Shown here piece by piece: positions 16,499 to 26,170 of a DNA stretch of 64,000 nt. The DNA comes from Planctomycetota bacterium (lineage in GTDB: Bacteria > Planctomycetota > Planctomycetia > Gemmatales > Gemmataceae): contig JACPZP010000032.1 in assembly GCA_016195405.1 (NCBI GenBank), positions 40,920-104,919 on the forward strand. Reading direction: 5' to 3'. Each line of letters begins with the position of its first letter. Positions within the stretch are counted from its first letter, which is position 1. The notes under the pieces are model-generated. The model was not told where the DNA came from and searched no databases. It was given only the letters and a program-made list of their open reading frames with translations. Made by a program: the position numbers and the translations under genes.

Positions 16499-17440
16499 AT
16501 GGCCCTGACGGCAGTTGCCCAATTTACCCGAATTGTCGGCTGGACGGAGGCCAGGAAGGCCGACGCGCTGGCGCAGCACTATTGTGAGAAGCTGGAAGGC
16601 GGCAACATCCTGTTCTTTCCGACCATGCCCTTTGCGTTTCAGGAAGAGCACAAGCAGGCGCTGTTATCGAAGAAGCAGAGCGATCTGCGCTTCCACAAGA
16701 ACATCTCCTATCAGCCCGATCGCGATCTGCTTCGTGGTCAGGGCGACACAAGTTCCGAGGACTTTCACGCCCTGAAGACGATCTTGCGAGACTATGCGGC
16801 CAGCGCTACCGCGTTCGTCGACGATTTCCTGCGGCCCTATCGCGGCAAATATCGCCTCGATTTCGCCAGCTACCGTCCCGTCGAGGAGGAAGGGCGCGCC
16901 TTGAGCCTGCACAAACGCAATGACCTATTGCATGTAGACGCCTTTCCGTCTCGGCCCACGGGCGGAGACCGAATCCTGCGCGTCTTCACCAACCTGAATC
17001 CGACGCGCGGACGATGCTGGATCACGGGCGAAAACTTTGAGAGCCTGGCGCTGCGCTACGCGCGTGACGCCGGTTTGGCACAGTACGCGGGCCGGCTGAA
17101 TTCGCCCCTGTGGTGGATGGCGGCGCGGATGACGGCGCTTTCCTGGCGGCTTTTTGGACGTCGCAGTTTGCCGCCGTCGCCCTACGACCAGTTCATGCAC
17201 CACTTCCACAATTATCTGAAAGAGAACGAGGATTACCAAAGCAACGCCCCGCGCGTCCACCACGAGCTGCCGCCGGGTTCGACTTGGCTGGTATACACCG
17301 ATTCGGTGCCACACGCGGTGCTGTCGGGGCAGTTCGCCATCGAGCAGACCTACATCGTCGATCACAAGGCGATGGTGACGCCGGAGCGGGCGCCGATACG
17401 GATTCTCGAGCAACTCTGCAGGCGCCGATTGGCGGCCTGA
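16499..17440 (+). CDS. Kdo hydroxylase family protein (Fe(II)/2-oxoglutarate type)
   Basis: 313 aa from the ATG at 16499, chosen for the upstream AAGGA; a longer frame to 16457 has no such site. The sequence follows Kdo 3-hydroxylase (KdoO) relatives: YCEKLEGGNILFFPTMPF, FHKNISYQPDRDLLRG, DFASYRPVEEEGR, then the metal motif HVDAFPSRPTGGDRILRVF (H-x-D) and the distal His in WLVYTDSVPHAVLSGQF. In Gram-negative bacteria these enzymes hydroxylate the Kdo sugar of lipopolysaccharide core. Planctomycetes have an outer membrane, so a lipid A/LPS modification role is plausible, but the exact substrate is inference. It appears to be a single-gene unit ahead of the radical SAM gene. Confidence 0.8.
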   Translation: MALTAVAQFTRIVGWTEARKADALAQHYCEKLEGGNILFFPTMPFAFQEEHKQALLSKKQSDLRFHKNISYQPDRDLLRGQGDTSSEDFHALKTILRDYAASATAFVDDFLRPYRGKYRLDFASYRPVEEEGRALSLHKRNDLLHVDAFPSRPTGGDRILRVFTNLNPTRGRCWITGENFESLALRYARDAGLAQYAGRLNSPLWWMAARMTALSWRLFGRRSLPPSPYDQFMHHFHNYLKENEDYQSNAPRVHHELPPGSTWLVYTDSVPHAVLSGQFAIEQTYIVDHKAMVTPERAPIRILEQLCRRRLAA

Positions 17441-17572
17441 GCCTCTCGTTTGCTATTCAAGCGCCGCCGGTATCATAACGGCCATGCCGAACTGCAAGCG
17501 GCATCTGGGGCTTTCATCAACTTTCGCGACATCATACCATATCAGTGGTTAGTTTCCCTCACGGAGCGAATC

Positions 17573-19372
17573 ATGCGCCACCCCGCACTCAAAGATAGTG
17601 TCTTGCGCCTTTTGCCGCGCGTCCAGACACCAGCGCAGTACATCGGCGGCGAATTGAACAGCGTCGTCAAAGATCATGCCGAAGTCCGCGGCAAGTTGTG
17701 TTTGGCTTTTCCGGACACTTACACGCTTGGGATGAGCCACCACGGCTTGCAGGTGCTTTACACACTTCTGAACAACGATCCGCAGTGGGCCTGCGAGCGC
17801 GCGTTCACGCCGTGGATCGATTTCGAAGGCGAGCTGCGCCGCGCCGGACTGCCGCTTTACAGCCTGGAGACATTCACGCCGCTGGCCGAGTTCGATGTCG
17901 TCGGTTTTAGCCTGCAATATGAGGTCTGCTACACCAACGTCCTCACCATGCTCGATTTGGGCGGCATCCCGCTCCACTCGAAAGACCGCACGCTTGACCA
18001 TCCGCTGGTCCTGGCAGGGGGCCCGGGAGCGCAGAATCCCGAACTGCTCGCCCCGTTCATCGACATCTTCGTCATCGGCGATGGCGAGGAAAGCCTGCCG
18101 TGGATCATGGAGCGCTGGATGGCCTTGAAGGAGCAACCCTGGATTTCGCGTCAGGACATGATCGCCGAGTTGGTCGGCGGCACGACTTGGGCCTACGCGC
18201 CGGCGTTCTACGAACCCGAATATCATGCCGACGGCACGATCGCCGCCGTCAACCGCACCCGCGCCGTTGTGCCGCGCGAGATCATGGCTTGCACCATCAC
18301 GCAGGATTTCGACGCCATTCCGCTTCCAACCAAGCCGGTCGTTCCTTACGTGCAAACGCCGCACGACCGCATCGCCATTGAGATCATGCGCGGCTGTCCG
18401 TGGCAGTGCCGCTTTTGCCAGTCCACCGTCATCAAACGGCCATTACGGGTGCGCTCGGTCGAGACGATCGTGCAGGCTGCCCTCGAAAGCTATCACAATA
18501 CGGGCCATCACGAGATCAGCCTCCTGAGCCTGAGCACCAGCGATTATCCGCACTTCGAGGAGTTGGTTGAGCGGATGCACGAGGTTTTTACGCCGCTCGG
18601 AGTCGACATCTCACTGCCCAGCTTGCGCGTCACGCACCAACTACGCTCGCTGCCAAAGCTATTCAGCGGTGTGCGTAAGGCCGGGTTGACTTTGGCGCCC
18701 GAGGTCGCCCGCGATGACATGCGCGTGCAGATTCGCAAGCCGATCAAGAATGAAGACTTATTCGAAGGATGCCGCGAGGCGTTCAAGGCCGGCTGGCAGC
18801 GCGTCAAGTTATATTTCTTATGCGGGCTGCCCGGCGAGCGCCCTGTCGATCTCGACGGCATTGTCGACATGGCCGAGGCGATCTCGCGCATCGGCAAAGA
18901 AGTGAAAGGCCGGTTCGTGGAGGTGACGGCGTCAGTCTCCAACTTCGTGCCCAAGCCGCACACGCCGTACCAGTGGAACGGCATGCAGACGCGTGCGTAT
19001 CTGGAGTGGGCGGGGCAGTACTTGCGGCGACGCTGCAAGCTAAAGTCGGTGCGGATCAAACAGCACGACATCGACTGCAGCCTGTTGGAAGGCGTGCTGA
19101 CACGCGGCGATCGCCGGGTGTCGGCGGCGCTGGAAGAAGCGTGGCGGCGCGGCTGCCGGCTCGACGGCTGGCGCGAATGCTTCAAACCAGAAATCTGGTG
19201 GCAGACATTTGCAGACCTTGGCATCGACCCGGCTTTTTATTCGCAGCGCAGCCGGCCCATCGATGAGGTCCTTCCCTGGGACCACGTCAATGTCAAGAAA
19301 GGCCGCAACTTTCTGGAGAAGGAACAAACGCGCAGTCTGGTGCAGCTCGAGGTGATGGCCGACGCCAACTAA
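17573..19372 (+). CDS. Radical SAM protein of the TIGR03960 type (B12-binding-like N-terminus)
   Basis: 599 aa from the ATG at 17573 (GGAG upstream); an extension to 17450 reads as non-conserved. N-terminal half: GELNSVVKDHAEVRGKLCLAFPDTYTLGMSHHGLQVLYTLLN, typical of TIGR03960 proteins, with a Rossmann-like cobalamin-binding-type domain. The radical SAM cluster motif is RGCPWQCRFCQST (C-x3-C-x2-C) at about residue 272. Downstream ISLLSLSTSDYPHFEELV, LTLAPEVARDDMR and VSNFVPKPHTPYQW are family hallmarks. These proteins are widespread, often partnered by or fused to a TIGR03936 domain (absent here), and their reaction is not established; tRNA or cofactor modification has been proposed. Cytoplasmic 4Fe-4S enzyme. 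Confidence 0.9.
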   Translation: MRHPALKDSVLRLLPRVQTPAQYIGGELNSVVKDHAEVRGKLCLAFPDTYTLGMSHHGLQVLYTLLNNDPQWACERAFTPWIDFEGELRRAGLPLYSLETFTPLAEFDVVGFSLQYEVCYTNVLTMLDLGGIPLHSKDRTLDHPLVLAGGPGAQNPELLAPFIDIFVIGDGEESLPWIMERWMALKEQPWISRQDMIAELVGGTTWAYAPAFYEPEYHADGTIAAVNRTRAVVPREIMACTITQDFDAIPLPTKPVVPYVQTPHDRIAIEIMRGCPWQCRFCQSTVIKRPLRVRSVETIVQAALESYHNTGHHEISLLSLSTSDYPHFEELVERMHEVFTPLGVDISLPSLRVTHQLRSLPKLFSGVRKAGLTLAPEVARDDMRVQIRKPIKNEDLFEGCREAFKAGWQRVKLYFLCGLPGERPVDLDGIVDMAEAISRIGKEVKGRFVEVTASVSNFVPKPHTPYQWNGMQTRAYLEWAGQYLRRRCKLKSVRIKQHDIDCSLLEGVLTRGDRRVSAALEEAWRRGCRLDGWRECFKPEIWWQTFADLGIDPAFYSQRSRPIDEVLPWDHVNVKKGRNFLEKEQTRSLVQLEVMADAN

Positions 19373-19423
19373 TCATGGCGTGCCGTTTCGCACATGCGCA
19401 AACAACTGGAGCGGGAGATTTCT

Positions 19424-20035
19424 ATGTCCGCCACGCTTGAACAACCGGCGATCCAACCCGCAGCGGAAGTTCCGCGACCGCACCGCTGGAGCGCGGAGGA
19501 ACTTTACCATCTGTTGCAGATCGGTTTTTTCGCGGGCAGGAGAATTGAACTGATCGACGGGGAGATCATCGATATGGCTGCACAAGGCAACCTGCACGCC
19601 CAAGGAATCAGCCTTACCGAAGAGGCCCTCAGGACTGCCTTCGGTCCAAAGTTCTGGGTGCGCGTCCAAATGTCGATCGATCTGACGCCGTATTCCGTTC
19701 CTGATCCTGATTTGGCAGTCATTCCAGGCTCGGTCCGAGATAACGCTGGTAGCGATAATCCCAAGAGTGCACTGCTGATCGTAGAGGTGAGCGACACGAC
19801 GCTTTCGTATGATCGCAACCGAAAAGGAAGCCTCTACGCCCGCGTTGGAATAGCCGATTATTGGATCGTGAATGTGGAAAAAAAGTGGCTTGAAGTGCAT
19901 CGCAATCCTATTCCGGACGAATCCAAGGACTTTCAGTTTCGTTATCAGGATGTGGTTTACCTCGAGCCGAGTGACGCGGTCTCGCCGTTGGCCTTGCCGA
20001 ATGCCAAGATCAAGGTTGCCGACTTGCTTCCATGA
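19424..20035 (+). CDS. Uma2 family (DUF820) restriction-endonuclease-fold protein
   Basis: 203 aa from the ATG at 19424, preceded by GGGAG; an upstream ATG at 19394 is possible. RWSAEELYHLLQIGFFAGRRIELIDGEIIDM, VPDPDLAVIPGSV, LLIVEVSDTTLSYDRNRKGSLYARVGIADYWIVN are the Uma2/DUF820 signature with a PD-(D/E)xK-type active site (D in PDPD, E-x in VEVS). Many planctomycetes and cyanobacteria carry large numbers of these genes, perhaps as mobile or selfish nuclease genes; no target is known. It ends two bases before the cmk start. Confidence 0.88.
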   Translation: MSATLEQPAIQPAAEVPRPHRWSAEELYHLLQIGFFAGRRIELIDGEIIDMAAQGNLHAQGISLTEEALRTAFGPKFWVRVQMSIDLTPYSVPDPDLAVIPGSVRDNAGSDNPKSALLIVEVSDTTLSYDRNRKGSLYARVGIADYWIVNVEKKWLEVHRNPIPDESKDFQFRYQDVVYLEPSDAVSPLALPNAKIKVADLLP

Positions 20036-20036
20036 T

Positions 20037-20693
20037 ATGCATATGATCGTCACCATCGATGGACCCGCCGGCGCCGGCAAGAGCAGCGCCGCACGCCTTT
20101 TGGCGCAGCGGCTCGGCTTCGATTTTCTCGACACCGGCGCGATGTACCGGGCCGTCACGCTGGCGGCCTTGCGAAAACACCTCGACCTCGAAGATCAAAT
20201 CTCGCTCGCCGGTTTGATGGAAACCCTCAAGATCGACATGCCGCCTGCCCGAGTCGTGCTCAACGGCGAGGACATCACCGGCCTGATTCGCACTCCGGAG
20301 ATCACCACTGCTTCGGGACCCATCGCCAGCAGCCCGGTCGTGCGCCGCCGTCTGGTTCAGTGGCAACGGCAAATCGCTTCAGGGCGGTCAATGGTGTGCG
20401 AAGGCCGCGATCAAGGAACTGTCGCCTTTCCCGATGCCGGCTGCAAGTTTTTCTTGGTCGCCGATCCCGTCGAGCGTGCCCGGCGCCGGCACAGGGAACT
20501 CGAATCGCGCGGCAACAAGCTTTCCTTTGATGAAGTCCTTCGGGCTCAGGAAGAACGCGATCTACGGGACGCCGCGCGTGCGATCGGTCCGATGGTGCCC
20601 GCCGCGGATGCGATCATCCTCGACAGCACGAGGTTGACGCCGGCTCAAGTCGTCGAGCGCATGGATCGCGAAGTGCGGGCGCGCTTGCCATGA
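20037..20693 (+). CDS. cmk: Cytidylate kinase
   Basis: 218 aa. Starts at ATG 20037 or ATG 20043 (MHMIVTIDGPAGAGKSS). P-loop GPAGAGKSSAARLLAQRLG, FLDTGAMYRAVTLAAL, and the CMP kinase signature MVCEGRDQGTVAFPDAGCKFFLVADPVERARRR define it. It phosphorylates CMP and dCMP to the diphosphates in pyrimidine salvage and DNA precursor supply. The stop overlaps the plsC start by four bases, so the two are translationally coupled, an arrangement seen in many bacteria. Length is normal. Confidence 0.95.
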   Translation: MHMIVTIDGPAGAGKSSAARLLAQRLGFDFLDTGAMYRAVTLAALRKHLDLEDQISLAGLMETLKIDMPPARVVLNGEDITGLIRTPEITTASGPIASSPVVRRRLVQWQRQIASGRSMVCEGRDQGTVAFPDAGCKFFLVADPVERARRRHRELESRGNKLSFDEVLRAQEERDLRDAARAIGPMVPAADAIILDSTRLTPAQVVERMDREVRARLP

Positions 20694-21358
20694 CGGATGA
20701 ACGCCCCCTCCAAAGGCTTTGGTACGATGCCGTGCACACCGTCGCCATGGCGGTGTTCACGCTTGGATTCAGCTATCGATATGAAGGGAAGCGGCTCGTG
20801 CCCAAGACCGGACCGGCCCTCTTCGTCGCCAACCATCAGAGCTTCGTCGATCCTTTGGTTGTTGGCATGGCGACCAGCCGGCACCTCGTTTACCTCGCGC
20901 GCAAGACGCTCTTCCGCCAGTCCGTGTTCGCCGCCGCGATCCGCAGCCTCAACGCCGTGCCCATCGACCAGGAAGGCGTCGGCAAGGAAGGCATTCGCGC
21001 GATCTTGAATGAACTGAAAAAGGGCAACGCAGTGCTCGTCTTCCCGGAAGGCTCGCGCACCCCCGACGGCAACCTCCACGAATTGCGGCCAGGGATTCAC
21101 CTTTTGATCAAGCGGACCGAGGCGCCGATTGTGCCCGTGGGCATCGCTGGGGCATACGACGCCTATCCGATTTGGCGAAATTATCCCATTCCGGCGCCGC
21201 TCTTCCTGCCGGCGACCGAGCGAACCATTGCCGTTTCCATTGGGCAGCCGCTGGAGGCGCGGCGCTTCGCCGAATTGCCTCGCGACCAGGCAATGGCTGA
21301 ACTCTATAACGAACTGCAAAAAGCACATGTCCGTGCCGAGAAACTTCGTCGCAAGTAG
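20690..21358 (+). CDS. plsC: 1-acyl-sn-glycerol-3-phosphate acyltransferase
   Basis: 222 aa, overlapping cmk by ATGA. Catalytic motif NHQSFVD (H-x4-D) at residues ~44-50, followed by LVYLARKTLFRQ, the substrate motif FPEGSRTPDG and VPVGIAGAYDAYPIW. It transfers an acyl chain to lysophosphatidic acid to make phosphatidic acid at the inner membrane. An N-terminal hydrophobic stretch (HTVAMAVFTLGFSYR) is typical. Forms an operon with cmk and probably the PIG-L deacetylase gene ten bases downstream. Confidence 0.93.
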   Translation: MTDERPLQRLWYDAVHTVAMAVFTLGFSYRYEGKRLVPKTGPALFVANHQSFVDPLVVGMATSRHLVYLARKTLFRQSVFAAAIRSLNAVPIDQEGVGKEGIRAILNELKKGNAVLVFPEGSRTPDGNLHELRPGIHLLIKRTEAPIVPVGIAGAYDAYPIWRNYPIPAPLFLPATERTIAVSIGQPLEARRFAELPRDQAMAELYNELQKAHVRAEKLRRK

Positions 21359-21367
21359 GGCGCCCAC

Positions 21368-22108
21368 ATGCCTACCGTCCTATCGATCCTAGCTCATCCG
21401 GATGACGCGGAATTCCTCTGCGCGGGCACGATGATTCGCCTCAAGCGCGAGCGCGGTTGGAGCGTCCACATCGCCTCGATGACGCCGGGCGACTGCGGCT
21501 CGGTGGAGCTTGGACCGGACGAAATTAGCCGTATTCGCCGCGCCGAGGGCGCGCGGGCGGCGGAACTCATCGGAGGAAGCTACCATTGCCTCGAGGAGCG
21601 CGACCTGATGATCTTCTACAGCGCGGTAACGCTGGAAAAAGTGACCCGGCTCTTGCGCCAGGTTCGGCCCGACATCGTCATGACCCACAGCCTCTCGGAT
21701 TACATGCTCGATCACGAGGTGACCAGCACCATCGTGCGGGCGGCGCTGTTCGGAGCGCCGATTCCGAACTTCCTCCAGGACCGCGGCGTCGGTGAGTCGG
21801 TGCCGCACATTCCGCACCTCTATTACTGCGATCCCATCGAGGGCAAGGATCCGTTGGGCCGTGAGGTGGATCCCGGCTTCTGCATCGATATTTCCGCGGT
21901 GATCGACGTGAAAACGGAAATGCTCTCGCGCCACGCCAGCCAGCGCGACTGGCTCCTCAAGCATCACGGCATGGACCAGTACACGTTGGCGATGCGAAAT
22001 TGGAGCGCCCTGCGCGGCAAGAGCATCGGCGCCCTCTTCGCCGAGGGTTTCCGGCAGCACTTGGGACACAGCTATCCGCAGGACAACCTGCTTGCAAGTC
22101 TGGTATAG
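21368..22108 (+). CDS. PIG-L family deacetylase (BshB-like)
   Basis: 246 aa. Starts ten bases after plsC. Zinc motif AHPDDAEFLCAGTMIRL (H-P-D-D) and the distal metal ligand in VMTHSLSDYMLDHEVTS (H-x2-D-H area) identify the LmbE/PIG-L fold. Members remove acetyl groups from N-acetylglucosaminyl compounds, including the BshB step of bacillithiol synthesis and MshB of mycothiol. The spacing and the MTPGDCGSVELGPDEISRIRRAEGARAAELIGG block are BshB1-like, but no other thiol-synthesis gene is nearby, so the substrate is open. Confidence 0.88.
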   Translation: MPTVLSILAHPDDAEFLCAGTMIRLKRERGWSVHIASMTPGDCGSVELGPDEISRIRRAEGARAAELIGGSYHCLEERDLMIFYSAVTLEKVTRLLRQVRPDIVMTHSLSDYMLDHEVTSTIVRAALFGAPIPNFLQDRGVGESVPHIPHLYYCDPIEGKDPLGREVDPGFCIDISAVIDVKTEMLSRHASQRDWLLKHHGMDQYTLAMRNWSALRGKSIGALFAEGFRQHLGHSYPQDNLLASLV

Positions 22109-22147
22109 TGTGGATGGTAACCCGTCCCTGACTGCCGCGAGGCCCTC

Positions 22148-25100
22148 ATGTCGGAAGGATCCCAATCCGCGCTCGAGAGCATCCCGTCGCTGCAAGCCAT
22201 CCTGGGTTATCTCAATTTCTCCGAAGGCAAACCCGATGCCCGCTTTCAAAAGCAACTCAACGACGCATTCGCTGTGGCCGCCTCCGCGGGAAGCCCAACG
22301 CCATGGTGCGATTTGGCGGGCGCGCTCCGAGACGGCTTACAGGCACTGAAACAAAGCGGATCGGCGGCCTTTCGCGACGCAAGCCAGGCACGACATGTCA
22401 TGACCCTGGTCTTCCAATCTCTCTTGCCGGCGTATCGAGCACATCATGCGGACCTACTCGGCCACGTGAGCGAGGTCGGTCTGTGGCAACCGTTCTTTCT
22501 CGCACGTACTTTCGAAGCCGTGCTCGGGCAACGTGGGCCATGGGAGGAAACGGAGCGTATCGTCGCCGGCGCCTTGCGGCAGCTTAACGACTTCGTCGGT
22601 AATCGCCCCGTCGCAGTCCTGGAAAACCGCGAGCGCGGCGAGGTCTACGATCACGAACGGGTCCGGCCCATTCCGCTATACATGCGCGGCGCCGGTGTCG
22701 CTTGGGGATCCTATCAGCCTCTCCTCCTGAAGGCTCTCGAGATCCTGCAAGACACGGATGCCCATTTGCTCGCCGATGCGTGCTTCGATCCGGCGGTTCT
22801 GGACGAGCTGGCTCTCGACCCGCGCGGCTACGACTTTGGCCATCCGGTCGACAAACGGCCCAACTACGTCTTCGGTGAATGGGACCCGCATCACATCGAC
22901 AACCAGGGCCGCTTTCGACGCTTTGTCGTCCGTCCCATGCTTTTGGCGGGATTGTGGGAACGCGTCAATACCCAAGTCGCTTTCGATCAAGAGGAACTGC
23001 TGTTCGAGGCCGCGGCAGTCTTAGCGGGCACGATTCTGATGGCCGCGGGCGTCAGCGGCGCCGGGCCGCAAACTTACGACTCTACGGTAAACCTGTCGAA
23101 TCTGGTACCGCGGATCGCCCGCTATCGCGAGGCATTCTACGCAGGACTGCTCGACAAGGTCGCCGGCGTCCATGGCGAGCGCCTTCGCCACGAGGCCCAG
23201 ACGAGCCGGCAGGCTTTCGCGGGAGCGCGCCAGCATTTGAATCAATACCTCGGCAGGCAGCGCGCCTGGCAGGTCCAGCAGCGCCATCTCGCCCTCCTGC
23301 TTGCAGAGATCGGCTTCCCATCGGCCATCCGCCGGCAGCTTGTTTCGCACATTCCGCAACATCCGCAGCGGCCCAACGGAGTCGCGCAGGAACTGATGGA
23401 GTTGCCGGCCTCGATCCGCATCCTGACAGAGATTCACATTCATCTCACGACCGGCCACATGCGCATCGATCGGGGCGAACTGGCTGAGGCGGCCAAGCTG
23501 CTGCCGCAGATCGAAAGTTTGCTCCAGGGCGGCATCGCTTGCGGCGCCCTGGTCGATCCCTGGAACATCCTGGGCTTCCAGGGCCAGTTCCCGCGCTTCG
23601 TTGCTCTGGAAGACAGCATCCGCGACAACCGCATTGATGACCTGTTGCGCGCCGTCGAGCGCCTGTTCCACTTCTATTCACGGGTGATGAGCGAAGGCGC
23701 GGCGACTGGTTCGTTTGCGCCCGACGCGGCCCTGGCTACGAACATGCGCCACCTGGCAGTCTGGTGGGACCGCTTCGCCACTACCACGGTCGGCGACATG
23801 CCGCACATACACGGCGAGGAAGCGGCCGCTTCAGCCGAGCACGTTGCCGGGGCACTGACGCGGTGGCGCGAGCGCGGCGCCGCCGGCGTCGACTTGGCAT
23901 TCTGGCGCGAGCACCTCGAAGGCTTTCACACCTCCAAATCCTTCGCGTTGGTTGTCGAGGCGCTCCTCCGCAAGGAGGATTTCCGAGCCGCCATGGCGCT
24001 CCTTATGACCTGGCTCGGTCAAACGGAGCAGGCGCCTTTGGAGGATGGACCGCATTCGTTCCACCAACTCGCTTTGCGCTGGATGCTCGGCGTTTGCGCC
24101 TTGGCAAGTCGGGACCATGGCGAGTTCACTCCAGGCGCCGGCCCGGTCGCGCTCGTACGGCGATTTTTCGATTATCTCGAGGCCAACGCGGAGGAATACT
24201 GGCAAGTGCCGCGCCTCGATTTGCTCGGAGCCGACGCGGACGAGGTGGCCGACGAAGAGACCGAAGACGAGGAAGATTCGCTCTACGGCGCCGCCTACGA
24301 AGGCATGACCTACCAAGACAGCACCGATGATGACGTTGAAGCCGAGGTGCTGGACGTCATGCCGCAAAAGGACTTCGATTTGACCGAGGAAGCGGAGCGG
24401 CTTGATAAGCGCCTCAAGTTCCTGGCGACGCTGGCCCGGCTCTGGAACATCGCCACCCGCGCTCTGCGCGATCTGGCCGGGGAGGAGCGGCAGCTCACCC
24501 AGGAAGCCGCCAAAGGTTGGCTCGAGCGGGCCCGCACGAACCTCAAGGGGATTCTCAGCCTGCTCGACGCCATTCACGAACACGAGATTCCCAAGCCTTC
24601 AGCGGCATATGAAAACGTGGTCGAGTACGATCGCCGCCGCTTGACCAAGGAACGCCTCCTCGGTTTGGCAATCGGCACGTGTCTCGACCAGGCGTTGGCG
24701 ATCGGGGCCTTGCGCGGGGCTATGGAAAACGGATCGCTTGATACGCCGCCCCCTCCCCCCCAACCCCTCTCCCCTGATCGAGATGAACCGCCATGGGAAC
24801 CTCTTATCCTTCGCATGGAGCGCGCCTTGCTGAAGCGCGATCCGGCGCTGGCCCGCTCCTGGCTGCCTGAATTCATCCGTCTCTTTCGCGATGAGCCGCT
24901 CCTGTACACGCCCCTGAGCCAGGGCGGCCATCCGCGCGACATTCTCCGCGCCGGGATCGCCCAAACCATCCTGCGCGGCTTGTGTGCCAACCTGCCCAAG
25001 CAGGGGTTGCTGTTGGAAACCCATCAGCTCGTCCGCTTGGCGCACGCGATGGAGCAGGGGCAATCGCTGGAGGGCCCCCGCTACACCGAATTCAATCGCC

Positions 25101-26140
25101 TTTTCCAACTTGGCGTGCAGGCGGTCACGGAAGCGGTGGTTGACGCCGCCCAGGGCGAGGCCATCCGTCCTGAGCGGATCATCTCCGCCCTTGAAGCGGT
25201 CGTCGAACCGTTCCTGGCCGTGTGGATGGAGCATGCGCGCACGCTCCGAGTCTCACGCCTGGAGAGCATCTCCACGGAGCGCGACTGGAAGCGCCTCGCC
25301 GACTTCATTCGCCGCTACGGCCGGGACGTGTTCACTCCGCATTTCCTGGCTGTCGGCAACATGCGTGGTCTCCTGGGTCGCGGCATCGGCGCCTACCTCG
25401 ATTACCTCATCGGGAATCCCGATCCGCTCAAGCCGGTTCTATTGGTCGATGAGCTGGGCACGCGCATTGGCCGTCCCGAGGCGGAACGCTGGCTGGAAAT
25501 CATCCTGCAAACCCTACTCGAAAACCACGACAACCTCTACGACTTCAACCAAACGATCGCCCAGGCCAGCTACGGCGAAAACCTCTATCAGCTCTTCGAC
25601 TTCCTGCGCCTCAAGGCCAGCTACGAGCGCAACGCCTGGCAGCTGCGGCCCTTGAACATGGTCCACGAAGTGCTGGCCCGCAAGCATCCGCAAGCCGGCT
25701 CTTTGTGGCGCGAGCAGGTCGAGATGCTTTGCCGGGAAAATGCCAAGGACCATCTACGCGAATTGGGCCGGCTGGAAAGCGCCCATGGCATCCGCCTGCC
25801 GACCGTCCGCGACTCTTTGGAGGAGCGCTTTGTGCGGCCGCTCGCCATAGACGGCCTGTGCGCCATGATCGAGCCGGCCATGGAAGAAGCTCCGAAGCTG
25901 CTCGACCAGGACGCCCATCCCAAGCTGGAGGAGGCGCTCAGTGCCTTTGCCCGTACTCCCTCCGGCGTCGGCATCGAGGCGCCGCAGTGGCTGCAGCGGC
26001 TTGAAGGCGAGCTCTACCGTGTCCGGACCACGAAATCCGCGTTGGTGGCAATGGCGGAAACGTTGTTCCAGGTGCCGAAAGTGCCGACGCCGTTCGAGGA
26101 GTTGGCGGGACAGTTAAGGGAATTAAAGAAAGAGGAATGA
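22148..26140 (+). CDS. 1330-aa hypothetical protein
   Basis: I do not recognise the family. The protein is long, soluble (no signal peptide or membrane segment), rich in Glu, Arg and Leu, and largely predicted helical. An acidic stretch rich in Asp/Glu (DADEVADEETEDEEDSLYG) lies near residue 700, before the only low-complexity hinge, DTPPPPPQPLSPDRDEPPW (~residue 867), which comes from a dispersed C-rich repeat. After the hinge there is RMERALLKRDPALARSWLPEF and repeated helical segments. Frame, codon use and length are consistent with one intact gene; it has a short gap to the PIG-L gene. It could be a scaffold or cytoskeleton-like protein. Confidence 0.6.
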   Translation: MSEGSQSALESIPSLQAILGYLNFSEGKPDARFQKQLNDAFAVAASAGSPTPWCDLAGALRDGLQALKQSGSAAFRDASQARHVMTLVFQSLLPAYRAHHADLLGHVSEVGLWQPFFLARTFEAVLGQRGPWEETERIVAGALRQLNDFVGNRPVAVLENRERGEVYDHERVRPIPLYMRGAGVAWGSYQPLLLKALEILQDTDAHLLADACFDPAVLDELALDPRGYDFGHPVDKRPNYVFGEWDPHHIDNQGRFRRFVVRPMLLAGLWERVNTQVAFDQEELLFEAAAVLAGTILMAAGVSGAGPQTYDSTVNLSNLVPRIARYREAFYAGLLDKVAGVHGERLRHEAQTSRQAFAGARQHLNQYLGRQRAWQVQQRHLALLLAEIGFPSAIRRQLVSHIPQHPQRPNGVAQELMELPASIRILTEIHIHLTTGHMRIDRGELAEAAKLLPQIESLLQGGIACGALVDPWNILGFQGQFPRFVALEDSIRDNRIDDLLRAVERLFHFYSRVMSEGAATGSFAPDAALATNMRHLAVWWDRFATTTVGDMPHIHGEEAAASAEHVAGALTRWRERGAAGVDLAFWREHLEGFHTSKSFALVVEALLRKEDFRAAMALLMTWLGQTEQAPLEDGPHSFHQLALRWMLGVCALASRDHGEFTPGAGPVALVRRFFDYLEANAEEYWQVPRLDLLGADADEVADEETEDEEDSLYGAAYEGMTYQDSTDDDVEAEVLDVMPQKDFDLTEEAERLDKRLKFLATLARLWNIATRALRDLAGEERQLTQEAAKGWLERARTNLKGILSLLDAIHEHEIPKPSAAYENVVEYDRRRLTKERLLGLAIGTCLDQALAIGALRGAMENGSLDTPPPPPQPLSPDRDEPPWEPLILRMERALLKRDPALARSWLPEFIRLFRDEPLLYTPLSQGGHPRDILRAGIAQTILRGLCANLPKQGLLLETHQLVRLAHAMEQGQSLEGPRYTEFNRLFQLGVQAVTEAVVDAAQGEAIRPERIISALEAVVEPFLAVWMEHARTLRVSRLESISTERDWKRLADFIRRYGRDVFTPHFLAVGNMRGLLGRGIGAYLDYLIGNPDPLKPVLLVDELGTRIGRPEAERWLEIILQTLLENHDNLYDFNQTIAQASYGENLYQLFDFLRLKASYERNAWQLRPLNMVHEVLARKHPQAGSLWREQVEMLCRENAKDHLRELGRLESAHGIRLPTVRDSLEERFVRPLAIDGLCAMIEPAMEEAPKLLDQDAHPKLEEALSAFARTPSGVGIEAPQWLQRLEGELYRVRTTKSALVAMAETLFQVPKVPTPFEELAGQLRELKKEE
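24745..24778. repeat. Dispersed C-rich repeat copy 1 (inside the 1330-aa gene)
   Basis: CCAACCCCTCTCCCC core, flanked by a run of C. It is read in frame as a Pro-rich linker. Cousins occur at 31181, 48692 and 50013. Confidence 0.7.
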
Positions 26141-26170
26141 GATACTCAGCTTGTCCCGCTTGCGTTTCGC

